Below are positions 31,880-43,624 of a stretch of DNA of 64,000 nucleotides, piece by piece. The notes beneath the pieces are model-generated. The model saw nothing but the letters and a program-made list of their open reading frames with translations, did not search any database and was not told the DNA's origin. The DNA is taken from assembly GCA_037043015.1 (NCBI GenBank), contig CM073323.1, positions 10,351,758 to 10,415,757 of the forward strand. The letters run 5' to 3'. The first letter of the stretch is position 1, and each line of letters begins with the position of its first letter. Source of the stretch: Bryum argenteum. Taxonomy: Eukaryota > Streptophyta > Bryopsida > Bryales > Bryaceae. The translations under genes were made by a program, and so were the position numbers.

Positions 31880-32866
31880 ATTCTTTCATGTTTAATCGTT
31901 TCTTGATGCCGAAGGGTTTTATTATGTCGTACGATCATGATAGTTGTCAATGTTTATGTCAAATGAATGCATCTGCAGTAGTATTAGAAGAGTACCTTTG
32001 TAAAGTGTGGAGAGAGTTTGAAAATCGACAAACTAATCGAAACATTTAGGAGTACAAGTACTTCTATATACTCAACATGTATGCAGTACATTTCACCGTG
32101 CGGAAGCTTGGTCTAGATGGGGCCAAACAAGTATTTCATTTGAGTCATCTGGCCGTTAATGAAGAAAGTTAATTTCTGTTAGTTGCTATTGTTTGTTCTC
32201 CGAGCCTTGGAAGAGATGTTTGAAAAGTCATAGACCTGCAACTCTTGACGTCTTGATGACATAGACTATTTTCTTGAAAACGTAATACGATCGTTGCTTC
32301 ACTTGAGTAACTTTTCGAAGAAAATATTGCAAACCCCTTCTCTGCACCTGCAGTATTGACTTTACATGACTATGAACATGGATGACAAGGTAATCTATGT
32401 TTTTGACGTTGAATAAATGTGCACATGTAACTTGAATGAATGGACACAACTTGAATGAATGGAATGCTTCAACTCAAAACCTGTTGCAAACCTTTCTTTT
32501 TTAGTTGAATTTCTATTTTATGCCCATTGAGTTCTTGGAAAAGATAAAGAGTAATAGGTTCAAGATTGATTGTTTATCGAGTAGATCTGCAATTATATTC
32601 ATGATTGCAAATTGTTGTGACTATAATATGTATGTTGATTTTTATGAGGAAATTGAGTGTTACAAGAACACTTGCATTTATTGCTTGATCTTGAACTTGT
32701 TACTCTCTTTTGGAACAAGAAGTTATCATAGCATTCTTCAATTTTTTCGTTTTCAAGTACATGTCATATGCAAGTTCTTATATCAACCTTGAATAGCATC
32801 CATAAACACTTTATCAAATGTGTGTAATAGACATTGCAACCAAAGACACTTAATGGAATTTGTAGG
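31880..32866. other. No gene recognised
   Basis: AT-rich. Contains a partial AACGTTGC-type repeat at about 32245-32345 (GTTGCTTCACTTGAGTAAC ... GCAAACCCCTTCTC). The 95-codon open frame at 32505-32792 is Cys/Phe-rich with no match or motif. Confidence 0.4.

Positions 32867-32902
<36 letters not shown>
32867..32902 (+). repeat. Poly(A) run, 36 bases
   Basis: Uninterrupted A run. It could be the tail of a retroposed sequence upstream, but I see no target duplication or polymerase III promoter. Confidence 0.95.
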
Positions 32903-32905
<3 letters not shown>

Positions 32906-33179
32906 ATTTATTGAAGAACAAATAGTTCAAAGGTTGGAATAATGTTAAGCTTAACCATGGGAAAGGTAAATAGTGGTTAAGTACTTAGAATTTCTATAAT
33001 ACGCATTTAGATCAAAAAATAAGATATAAGCATGCCCTTGTGGTGGTGTCACACCTATACCAACCCCTTCCCTGGGGATTCCATGCTTTAATCCCTAGGC
33101 ATTCTTAAAATATGAATCCATCTTTTGCAATTCTTGGGTAGCCTAGGTTTGAGATAAAATTGATATTCTTGACTAAGAT

Positions 33180-33720
33180 TTTTATCGGATGTTCTTTATA
33201 GTATAAGGTGTGTGTGCAACAAATTGCACAGTCAAATTCAAATTTTTGAATATTCTAGGACAATTCTTTGGATGCAATCCGAGATGTGGCAGTTTAGATT
33301 AAGTTTTTTTTTGAATTTTTTCTTTTTTAATTATATTCAAAACCGAGTCATTACTCAAATTCCAAAGTGGCCCAAATCAAAAACTTACCGATTCTACAAA
33401 GGCAGCCTCCAAAAGTTACAAAAACAATCTCTATAGGTTTTAATAATTTTTGAATATTACTTCCAAAAATCAGAAATTCATTAAGTCACCTAATGGCCTT
33501 TCACTTTTTTTCAAATTCAAAGATTGTTATGAGCAAAATGTTTGGAACAACAATCAACAACTTACCCTTTGCACCATTGAAAGCACACATCTCTTGCAAT
33601 ACTCAAAAAACCTTTTGCTCCAACTTTGAACGCTACGATCTCACAAATGATAAACATCTACTAGTCAATCTTTGGTAAAATACCTAAAAATAGGATTTAG
33701 TTCAAGATCTGCCAGTTGCC
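33180..33720. repeat. Dispersed AT-rich repeat, partial
   Basis: Shares with the element at 50882-51823 (inverted) and with 53480-53640 the words CAAATTCAAATTTTTGAAT, AGGCAGCCTCCAAAA, CCCTTTGCACCATT, TTGAACGCTACGATCTCAC. Probably a truncated member of the same non-coding transposon family. Confidence 0.5.
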
Positions 33721-33762
33721 AAAAACACAAGGAAATATAGGAGTTAAACTATACCCCATGCT

Positions 33763-34131
33763 TTAACCCTTAAAGGCGCCTGTCAGCCCTCAGGCTGTTT
33801 TCCAACAAAATCTTGCCTGTAGCTCTTACTTTTCTCAATTTTTCACTTATTTTTTTATATCATTCTGGTCACCTTTTTGTGATGCATCTACAAAGTGAAA
33901 TCCTACAATTCAAATCGCAATTTGTATGAGTGATTTGTGCTTTGAAAGGATTGTGGTAGGTAGGTTGGGATTGCACAAAACCTTGTAGGAGGTTGCAAAC
34001 TCATCATTGATTGGTTCATTCATGTTGCCCAAGTTCAAAAATGTGCACTATTCATGTTGCCCAAGTCCAAAAGATGCTGAGATCCAATTACGGGCTGCCC
34101 ATGGAGGAGCGGAAGGACTTTTAAGGGTTAA
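33763..34131. mobile_element. TTAA-flanked MITE (piggyBac-like), family 2, complete
   Basis: Flanked by TTAA and with inverted tips CCCTTAAA at both ends; 369 bp including both TTAAs. The interior contains a duplicated TTCATGTTGCCCAAGTYCAA. An inverted copy lies at 58430-58776. Non-coding. Confidence 0.75.
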
Positions 34132-34139
34132 CGATTCCT

Positions 34140-36300
34140 TGCTCATTCCAATCTTATCCCTCCCTTATAATTTTAGTATAGAAATGTTATTGCTTAGCTA
34201 ATACCAAAATTAAATCAATCTTAAAAATTTCCAATTATTAAGTTGATGAACTTCATCCTTAAACCACTTATTTATAGAAAATATCTATGAGAAAGAAAAA
34301 TTCAACGGCAAAACAATCCCCACTTTCCAAAACCCTAGAATAGAACCTACTTGCACTAAAGTGCGTATCATATTAAAGTCACATCATCTTGGCTCGATTT
34401 CCAATAATCACCACAAAAACTAGACCCGATTTGGGTTTGACACAATGAATTAAGCCAAAGATAAATAATCATAACTCTTTTCCATTTCAATTCTTCATTC
34501 AAATTGTCAAACTTCGACATTTCTTAATGAGGGTCGAAGCAAACATTTCTTATCGCAAATAGTCAAACCTTTCTCTAAACCAATCAAAGGATTGACACAT
34601 CTTTTTCAAGGTTGGCTGAACGGTGTTTCTAAGGTTTGGATGTGTTAAGATGAAAGTCCAACAGAGAACTGGATGAATGTTGAAAATCATCCTCTCTCTC
34701 GGCCGCTCGGAAGCCAGTCAGCTTCCCGTCGTATCAAAAAAGGTACAATGGTGATGCCCACCCTGACACACAAGTGGTGTGTGGGCCACTTCACTGGAAA
34801 CGAATGACAGTTTTCAGTTAGGGCAAATGGGCGAGGACGGGAGAGAGGGACCTGAGGCAGGGAGGGGTAGCGAGGGGAGAGCAAGGGGGCGCGAGGGGGA
34901 AGCGAGGGGGAAGCGGGGGGAAGCGGGGGGAAGGGGGGAAGCGAGAGGTGGAGCAAGGGGGCGCGAGGAGGGGAAGGTAGCGCACATCGGCAACCTTGCG
35001 GCTACGTTTCCACCGGCGGAGGAAACAAGGTCTGAGCACACACACTCTTGCAATATTGTCGTGATGTTTGCGCACTTCGCCGCGGATATGGGGGCATTCA
35101 CTCCCCATCACCGCGGCAGTGGTTTCCTTTTTCTGGGTTGTTGACGCGCCTCGCTACTCGAACTCTTTCAATCTTGCTGTGTCCACGTTTTAGTGACCGA
35201 TCGCTCTAATTCAGTGTCGTAAGGTCTGCGACATCGCACCGTTCAGGACGGTGAGGACGATTGCCATACCAATGGGAGATCTCGACAAAATTGAGTTAGT
35301 AGGGTTAGGGTCTTTGCTCTAGTCTCATTGGAGGGAAATTTCGGTGAGCTTGATTGAGAAGAGAGAATCTCTTTCTCGATTGGCGAATGCTGGTGACATC
35401 ATGAGAATTAAAAGGTTCTTAGACATGGCCCTCGGTGGCTCTGGTAGGAACATCAACAATTCGTAGGTGGGCACGACCGTCAGAACGTCGTAGATTGTGG
35501 GGTGGCTATGGTTATACTCTCTGTTTCTAATTGCCAAACAAGTGACGGAAGGACTCTGCTCTTTCTCATAGGAAGAGGAAGTTTCTCACTTTATTTATAG
35601 AGTATGGATTTACAGGAAAATGACAACGATCAACATATGAATTAGAGCTCCAATTGTCTATACCTCTGTCGTAGAATACATCCTAGCACCCAACAGCAAC
35701 CATTCTATACAGGACCTTCTCAATCCAGAAGAAACTAGAGGACGAGAGAGTAGAGACAGGAAAATTGCCACCAGCTCCCACTTCCTCCGTCAGGTCCTTC
35801 GAGTGGCTGCGATCGCTGTGCCGGTCATTCCAGAATGCTTGAAACCATACTTGGGGTTGCTCCTTTTGACAAGCGGTGTCGTTTTCTCGCAGTATCTACA
35901 TCGACACCGATAACACAGATGCATGTATGTAGCCTCATCGACAATTGTATGCCGATCAAGCTCCTGGACGCCGAGAATGATAAAGCTTGCGCGCGCGACG
36001 TCCATCTCTGGTGACGGCGGCTCTCTCAGCCACTCCCAGTAGTCACAGGACGACCACCAGCTGTAGGAATGGGAGCAGGCGGAGGGATTGGCAGAGGCGG
36101 ATTGTACTTGCTCAGTCGGTCAGCGTCCTCATAGCCCATCTTTGTTGCGAGTCTTCCCAAACCTCCCCAAGCAGCAGTAGCAAATCCCCCACACTAACTT
36201 CTCACGCGCCCTCGATGCAAAACTCAAAACAGGTAGAAGGCGATGAAGACCTCTAATGCAAAGAATGCACAACAACTTTTGCAGAGAATGGAAGCTTTGA
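34140..36300. other. Gene-poor, GC-rich low-complexity stretch
   Basis: 34799-34985 is a G/A-rich run of GCGAGGGG-like units; 35000-36250 has higher GC and short open frames on both strands without motifs. It could contain exons of an unrecognised gene, but nothing supports a structure. Confidence 0.4.
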
Positions 36301-36327
36301 CTGGCATTATATACAGAATGCATCCCT

Positions 36328-36455
36328 CCCCCCCCCCGCTCCCCCTTCCTCCTACCCCCCTCCCCCACCCCCGGGTGCTCTCTGCCTCCCCCCCCCCCCC
36401 CTTCCTCCTACCCCCTTCCCCCACCCTCCGGGTGCTTTCTGCCTCATTGAGCCGG
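36328..36455 (+). repeat. C-rich tandem duplication of about 60 bp
   Basis: Two copies of a CCCCC...CTTCCTCCTACCCCC...CCGGGTGCTYTCTGCCTC unit. It is strongly strand-asymmetric and might fold as i-motif or G-quadruplex DNA. Confidence 0.85.
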
Positions 36456-36573
36456 CCGTAAGTTAGCCTGGATTTTCCCCTTGTGAGCCAGATTTTGGAG
36501 CACACCTCCCTGTCCTCTTTGTAAGCCAGGTGGGCGCGCCGTCAGCCACATGGCACAATTCTAAGCCCCTGCA

Positions 36574-36753
36574 AGAAGGAAACGCGCGAGTATTGCTTCA
36601 ACAATTCCCCTAGCTTTCGGCCGAGGTCTCAATGCACCTGGGTAAGTGGGGTGGTTTACTGGGAATTACAGAAAAAGAAGGAAACGCGCGAGTATTGCTT
36701 CAACAATTTTCCGAGCTCTCGGCCGAGGTCTCATCGCACCTGGTAAGTGGGGA
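36574..36753 (+). repeat. 102-bp-spaced duplication, two copies
   Basis: Copies from 36574 and 36676 share AGAAGGAAACGCGCGAGTAT, TGCTTCAACAATT, TCGGCCGAGGTCTCA and GGTAAGTGGGG. Another GCGCGAGTATTGCTT occurs at about 37075. Confidence 0.85.
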
Positions 36754-37299
36754 TTAGAAAAAAAGGGGTCAGGGGGGTGTAGTTATGGGGTTTTAGTCAT
36801 GGGTTTTCGGTAATTGGAAATCTGTGGCCCATTTCTGAACCTCAAAATTAAGAAGAGAATGGTATACCTACCCACTCTGCGTATTCACATTTTTTCTTAC
36901 CTGGACGCGACCCTGGCCCCAGCGCTCAGCCCTGGACATTTTCCGATAGGAGCCTGCACTTTGCTTGCCAAGCTTTCAGCTCTGGACATTTTCTGATAGG
37001 ATAGGAGCGTGCACACGACTTTCCTGCAATGAAATCCACTCTTCCTCAGCGTTAACTGCGAAAAATAATATTCTGCGCGAGTATTGCTTTTGAACGGGAG
37101 CTGGTCGGGCAGGCCGGCTGGGGCTCCGAGCACACGCCAGGAACAGAAAAGAGAAGTGAAGCGAACAAAAGAAAAGAGAAGGGGATGAGAGGAAATAGAA
37201 AAAGGAATGAAAAGCCCAAGACTCTCGACATTTGAGGTTTCAGATATAAGTACATCCGAGTGTGTCACGTATACAATGGCAGTTCTAGAGTCATCTGCC

Positions 37300-40200
37300 T
37301 GACAGATTGACGGAAAACCTCTGCGATTCTAGACGAAAGGAAAAACACGATCTTCGTATGTAGACAACGTCTTTACAGCAGAATGATCGATCTGTTCACA
37401 AGTATGGCTGGCCTGCCCACCGTCATTTGGCGGATAGACAGACAGCCAGACGATGTTAACCGGCATGGCGAGGGAGGCAGTGTCGCGATGCACTGATCTT
37501 CTCACATGCACCTCTGAAATAGAGCTTCAATAATCTACACCTCTATTCTAGAATCTAGCGATGAAGTAGCATCAGGCTTTCTCTTCATGGGACACTAAGG
37601 CAGACACCATCTCCATGCAACAACCCTCTAACCTGATCAATGGGGTTGGAGTTTCCTAAATTCTAGCCCATAAAATCTTCAAGTTTTCCCGTGTCTTCTT
37701 TAGCATGTTAGTGTTCCCTATAAGCAATGGAGGTTTGCCACGTGGTGACATAGATTCTATTGGTGAAAATTGTTGTGAAGGTTGAGGAGCACGTGCGGTA
37801 GCGCGATTGGTGATTCTACGTGATTGGTGATGTGTGCGGCGGCTTGGGAGGGGGGTTTGGAACTTTATTTTGCAAATTTTATATAAACATTGCTCAAGTG
37901 AAGCAACGTTTTGATACTTGCTTCAACAACATTTTAACTTCAAATCTTTGAAATTTAGTGAGATCATTGTTTGGTTTGCTGAAAATGTTACTTAAGCAAG
38001 TACAGATATGTTACTTTAATGTGATTCCAATTGTTGCTTACCTGTACAAAATAGAATCAATCATTTACCATGACATCCTAGAATACTCTAATTTGATTCC
38101 AATTGAAATCACTTTACGATTATCAAATTTGATTGTTTTTGAGTTCACAATGAAATTTCAAACTTTTGAAAACAAATCCTTTTGAAGAGGAAGTCGTCAT
38201 CGGATGGTAGCCGACTCTACTCTATTTCATGTACCAAACTTACACTATAAAAATCATAAGTTTCAAAATAATCTCAAAGTACATAGATTATGTAGTATGA
38301 GTAAGGGAGTGAAATCTGAAGTGCAAACTTAAGGATGTTTTTGTACGGTACAATACCCTTTAAATAATATACAAAGTTTGCTCTTCTTTTAGAAACTCTA
38401 AAAACTCCTTTTGCACTTAAAAGTGTTCCAATTTGACAACCGTAAAGTGTGTCGCATAGGGACACAAACACGTTTACATGGGTAACGAGGACACGAGCGG
38501 AAACGTGGGGACCCAAACATGTTTATGTGGGTAACAAAGACATGGACGGTGATGGTGTAACGCGGACATTGATGGACGAATGGTAATGGTGCACGGTGAC
38601 TTGGACACAAAGATGGTAATGGAGACACAAACTTATGAGAATGACAATCTCACGATAACAAGTATTTACGTGAGACAATTAGGGTTGAAGACATCTAAAT
38701 CATTAATGTTTATATAGGTGTGACAACATCACAGGGCATGCTCGTGTTTATCAGATTCTTCATTTCAACATTACAACTTACCAGATATACTTATCAAGTA
38801 TTATTATAATTCTCAATAATCAGCAAAAGAATACAATATGTGAGATTGGCTCAAGCCATAGTTACAACATACAATTGAAAACACCATTTCTAAAACCTTG
38901 CAATATGTTCACTAGATGGATGCTAATATTTACCACTGTTTTTTTTTTAGCCTACCACAAGCAAAGTTATAGAATGCTCTTCGTCACAAACACATGATAT
39001 AAATAGTTAATAATATGAATTTTAGTGTTTGCCTAAGGCATGTGTGAAATAGCTCATAATCACTTGGAGAGTGAAATTGTGCTCACAAAGGAGACTTCAA
39101 ATAGTTATAGTGCACATGCCATGGTCTAATTCCAATACTATAAAGTGATATATAAGTAGGTTTAAGTTGATCATGAAATGGTAAACTACGTAAATAGGGT
39201 GAAGGATTACCTCTTCGTAACAAACCATACAGTGAAAATTATGAAACTAGCCAAAGATAATCAATACCACAATCACCAAGCACATATACCCATATACCCA
39301 TATACCCATATACACCATTAATTCGAGAGAAGATGCACGTAACACTAAAAACTGAAACTCACAATTAACAACCATGTTTCACAAAACATTATTTTTAATT
39401 TACGTTGTTTATAACATAGTTGGAATATTGCTTATTTTCTTGAGAACGTTGCTCACGCAAGTTCCAAAACATTGCTAAACTTGAGCAATATTATACAAAA
39501 ATAACTTTTCTGCAAACCCCTCTCTTTTCTAGTAGTGCATAATTACCCTCTCCAATGTAATAAGAAAACGCGGCCATTACCCTCTCCAGTGTAATAAGAA
39601 ACCACCATAAATGAGTGATTTGCAAGTGCACTGTAATCATAAACATTCATAAAGGAGTGAATTGCCATTCAACAATTAGGTACAGTTCATCTCTTCCAAG
39701 CTTGGTTCTTCTCAATGGGATGGCTACGGCCATCTCTGATTGATAGGTAACTTAGCGTCTTTGGCGAACTCTAAATATTTCAAATGCTCTACTTGGCTTG
39801 ATTGGATTCTCGTTGCCTAATCCGAGGTATTCACTTCGGCTTAAGATATTGTTCATTGATTCCGGATGCAGATATGATGATCTTTATTAGCAGGTAATTA
39901 TTCAAATATATTCATGTTCTTTATGGCTCATAAAGTACTCTTGGTCCTTATACCACAATTAACCCATAAACCAAGGTCGTTCCATAAAACGACGTTGTCT
40001 CCTTATATTTAGTTGATTTACAAAACATTGTTGTTTTCTTAAATACAATTGTCCCACCAGACACTGTTGTCCTATTAAATAGATTCGTCCTTTAAAACAT
40101 ACTAGTGTCAATTGTCAAATAACAATTGTCTTGTTAACGATAATAAACTTTCATTTTTCAACTTGAACAATTGCAACTAAATGCAAAATGTACATTTTAC

Positions 40201-41200
40201 ATTTAACATATGTAATTTTTCACAGAAATCAACGTACATTTCTCAACCATCAAGTATACATTTGTCAGGTCAAGTCAACTACACAAATTTCCTATGGTAA
40301 AAAACAAACTTTTGTCGATAGCGTTCCCGATTGTCTCCTTCATCATCTTAAACTTAGAAAAGTCAAATAGATGACATACTCATCACATAAATTTACAAAG
40401 TCTAACTTAATGGTTGCATCAAAAAATATGGGTAGATGGTTACCTTCTCAAACATCTACAATTTTGTTTGATATATAATATTTTTCTTGTGATGAAAAAT
40501 ATATGCACTTAATTGTTCCTTCTTAACAATTTGAGTGTGAGTCCAACAACCGTATTTATATTGTATTGAAATATATATATGAATTCTATTATATGGAACA
40601 TTGTCTCATTAAACGACAAGACATTTCTCTCATTAAACATATTTTTGTTGAAATCAAAAATGTACAAACTAAACTAAACAATCTATACATAGAAAATACT
40701 TTTATTTCCATGAAAAATTTATTGTTTAGATAGCAATATCATTAGAAACTTTCAAGTTTGAATTGAGGCCCTCAATTTTGGTGTTTGTTTATTCTTCTTA
40801 AATCCACTTTCCGACACCCAACATTATTCATGTGAAAACCCATTCTTTGATACATGTCCTTCTTATACTATGACTTAAGAAGAAGGGAATTTTAAATTCA
40901 TATTGATGTAATGGCAATGCACGAATTTAATTGATTCTCATTTCTCCAAATAATTGCTCAAAAACACAACTAGTGTTTGAAGCCCCACATAAAAACACTA
41001 TGAGTCTAAAGAAATTTGTAATCTACATATGAGTCTTCATTTTCTAGATTTGTATTGAAAGAATTTTATCATGTATACAAATCCTTTAGTCTTGAAATAC
41101 CTTAGAAGCTCACGATGAACCCTAAACACTCAATCTGGTCATTAGGGTTTGATTTGTAGAATCAAATGTTTCATCGAGGCAAGGTTTAGATGTCTGTGTT
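37300..41200. other. No gene recognised; MITE pieces and simple repeats
   Basis: Partial AACGTTGC-type repeats at about 37870-38000 and 39385-39540 (the latter with the end GCAAACCCCTCTCTTTTCTAGTAGTG-like). GGACACG/GGGTAAC words repeat at 38450-38640. CCATATA repeats lie at 39285-39325. TTGTCYYATTAAA-like words recur at 39990-40620. I see no coding region. Confidence 0.5.
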
Positions 41201-41205
41201 AGATA

Positions 41206-42480
41206 CATCTGTCAGCTTGTGTTAGAAGTGCAACGGCGTGTGTGTCTCTTGCCGTCCGATCGTCTCTTTCCACACATTTTCAAATATGCGATCAGCTGTC
41301 GTTGAAGTGGGAGAAGCCACTTCGAGTACTCTAATTTGAAGCGATTCTTACGAGAACCAGATTTAGGGTTCAAAGTATTGATCTGTCGGAGTACGAAGGT
41401 AAATCACTAACATTACAACATCTCATCATCGGTCAAGGAAACACGAGAAGAAAGTCGAATCCATCTGTGTTAGGGTTGCATGACGTGTTTGTGACTTGCT
41501 AGCCGATTATTTCTTTTCACACTTTCTCGAATTCGCTAACATCTGTTCTTGAAATGGAATAAGTGTCTGTGTTCACTCCATTTTTGAAGCCATTGTTACG
41601 AGCCCTAGAAAGGCACTTACTTCACCCAATTTTTTTTTGTTGACTTGTTCGTAAAATATCAATTCAATTGCCATTGCAACAGTCTTGCTACGTAACATCG
41701 AACAATCAAATATGAGAACGAATTTAGATTCATCCGGTAGCTTGTGAATCAGGATTGCAATGGCGTGTTTGTCTGAACATTTCTTTTTACGTATTCTTGA
41801 ATTTGCGAAGAAAATGGAAGAGTTCACTTTACTCATTCCATTTCTGAAGCGATTGGTATGTAACCAGACTAGACCTAATTTGGGTTTCAAGCTTTTGAGC
41901 TGTTTTGACAATTGTTGTTACTGTTTTGACCGTAGACGATAAACCACAATCGTCACTGCAACAGTCGAACAATCAAACACGAGAATGAAATTAGATTTAT
42001 CCGGTTTAGGATTGCAGTGGCAAGTATCTCTCTTTCCATCCGATCAATTCCTTCCAGACATTCTCGAACAGATATCGTTGAAATGGACAAAGTTACTCTG
42101 CTCACTCCGATATGAAGCCATTGTTACGAACACTAAAATGTCATACACTTGTTCTAATTTAGGGTTCAAGTGTAGATCTGTCGATGCTAGAAGGTAATTT
42201 ACAAGCAAAAACAATACTGTAGTATAGTATTGCAACAGAACATCGAAGAAGGAAACACGAGAACGAGTTCAAATTCATCTGTAAGCTTGTGTTAGGGTTG
42301 CAATGACGTGTTTGTCTCTTGCCACTAATCTCTTTCCCACACATTCTCGAGTCTGCGAAATAGAAAAAGCCACTTTGCCCACTCCACTTTTTAACTGATT
42401 GTTACAAAACCTAGACAGCCAGCCACTTGACCTAATTTTGACCAGGTTGACCAGGTTTCAAGCAATGAAGCTGTTTTGAC
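41206..42480 (+). repeat. Tandem array of about 265-bp units, five diverged copies
   Basis: Units start with CATCTGT/CATCCGG-like sequence at 41206, 41462, 41731, 41998 and 42276. Each contains GGATTGCAAYGRCGTGTTTGTC, TTTCYACACATTCTCGAA, a GAAATGG-AAAG segment, GAAGCCATTGTTACGA and GAACACGAGAA-like words. Located 1.1-2.4 kb upstream of the receptor gene start. Confidence 0.75.
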
Positions 42481-43624
42481 CAAGTGAGGAGATCATTTGT
42501 CAGATTTTTGAGTGGATGGTGAAGGTCTTCCAGGGTCGTTGCTGCTGATGTCGGTAGCTCAGCTTCGGCGCTGGAGTTTCGTAAGAACGTTAAGCTTGTT
42601 GCTGTGTATGCGGGCACAGGATCAGTTGCTTGGGAAGCGTACTTAGAGTGCTGGAGTAAACCCTGAGTACGGCGATTCGAGCTCTGGCCGTCTAGTGCTG
42701 TTAAGCTCGCGCTTGTTTGAGTCGCTTAGGATCAGCGGCCGTTTTATGCGTGTTCGAAGGGGCCGGTGTGAGGAGTCCGAGGGTTCCTTGTCTAGGTATA
42801 CTTCACTGGTAGTTCATTGTCTACAGTGCATACTAGGTTTGGAATCACAACGAGTAGTCTTATCATCACGAGCTGTGAGAATCAGTGTCAGATCCAGAGC
42901 GTTCGAAAGTTAGTGACAGGAATGCAGAGGCTCCTTGATCAATCTCAGAGGAAGACGAGCCTTGTATAACGAAGTGTGAATCTCACTCTTTATTTGGCGA
43001 TTCAGTGACCTTCAACGGTGGCAAATCGCTCCGAAGGTGTATGTGAACAATTCGGAGTTGTGACTGACAGAGGTATGGTTGAGTTTCAAGCCTGAAAGAC
43101 CCCTGTTTTGCACTGACCAGATCGTTTGCATGTAAACTATCTTCGTCCTTTTCAAGAGATTTCAAGTTTACATGGAAAAGCTTGGTTGTACAGGTCTCAT
43201 TCATTGAGTCTATTGGTTGGCTTGGGTCTCATCATATCCAGGTAAGTGGATTTTGTTAAACAAAAAATAGTTATGGGTCTGTTTTTTGGGTTTTGGGTTA
43301 GAAATACTTTGGGGGTGTTTCATCCCGTTTGTTAGATTATAAAGTGAATTGTAGTCTTCTGAACAAACACGTAGTGTTCCCACTTTTCTTTCTACCCTGG
43401 CTGGATGTCTTAAGCGCTTCTGTTATCTATCAACCATCGATGTCGAAATGCACACCGGCTATTTATCAATCGCTAATCATCTAAACCCACAATGTTAGTA
43501 GTATGTGGTCGAGGAAGATCTAGATGAGCATGGCTGAGAAGGTGATTGTTTGCTTGCAGGTGAAGTAGATCTTGAAGAGGAGAGGGTTATTACTGTACTT
43601 TTGGAGTATTGATCGACCTTGCTC

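Noticed and set aside
32505-32792. 95-codon Cys/Phe-rich frame before the poly(A) run, considered as a retroposed gene
   Set aside because: No target duplication around it, no motif, and no intron-containing parent visible.
34687-35144. Pro-rich/Gly-Arg-rich open frames
   Set aside because: Generated by a simple G/A-rich repeat; several frames and both strands are open.
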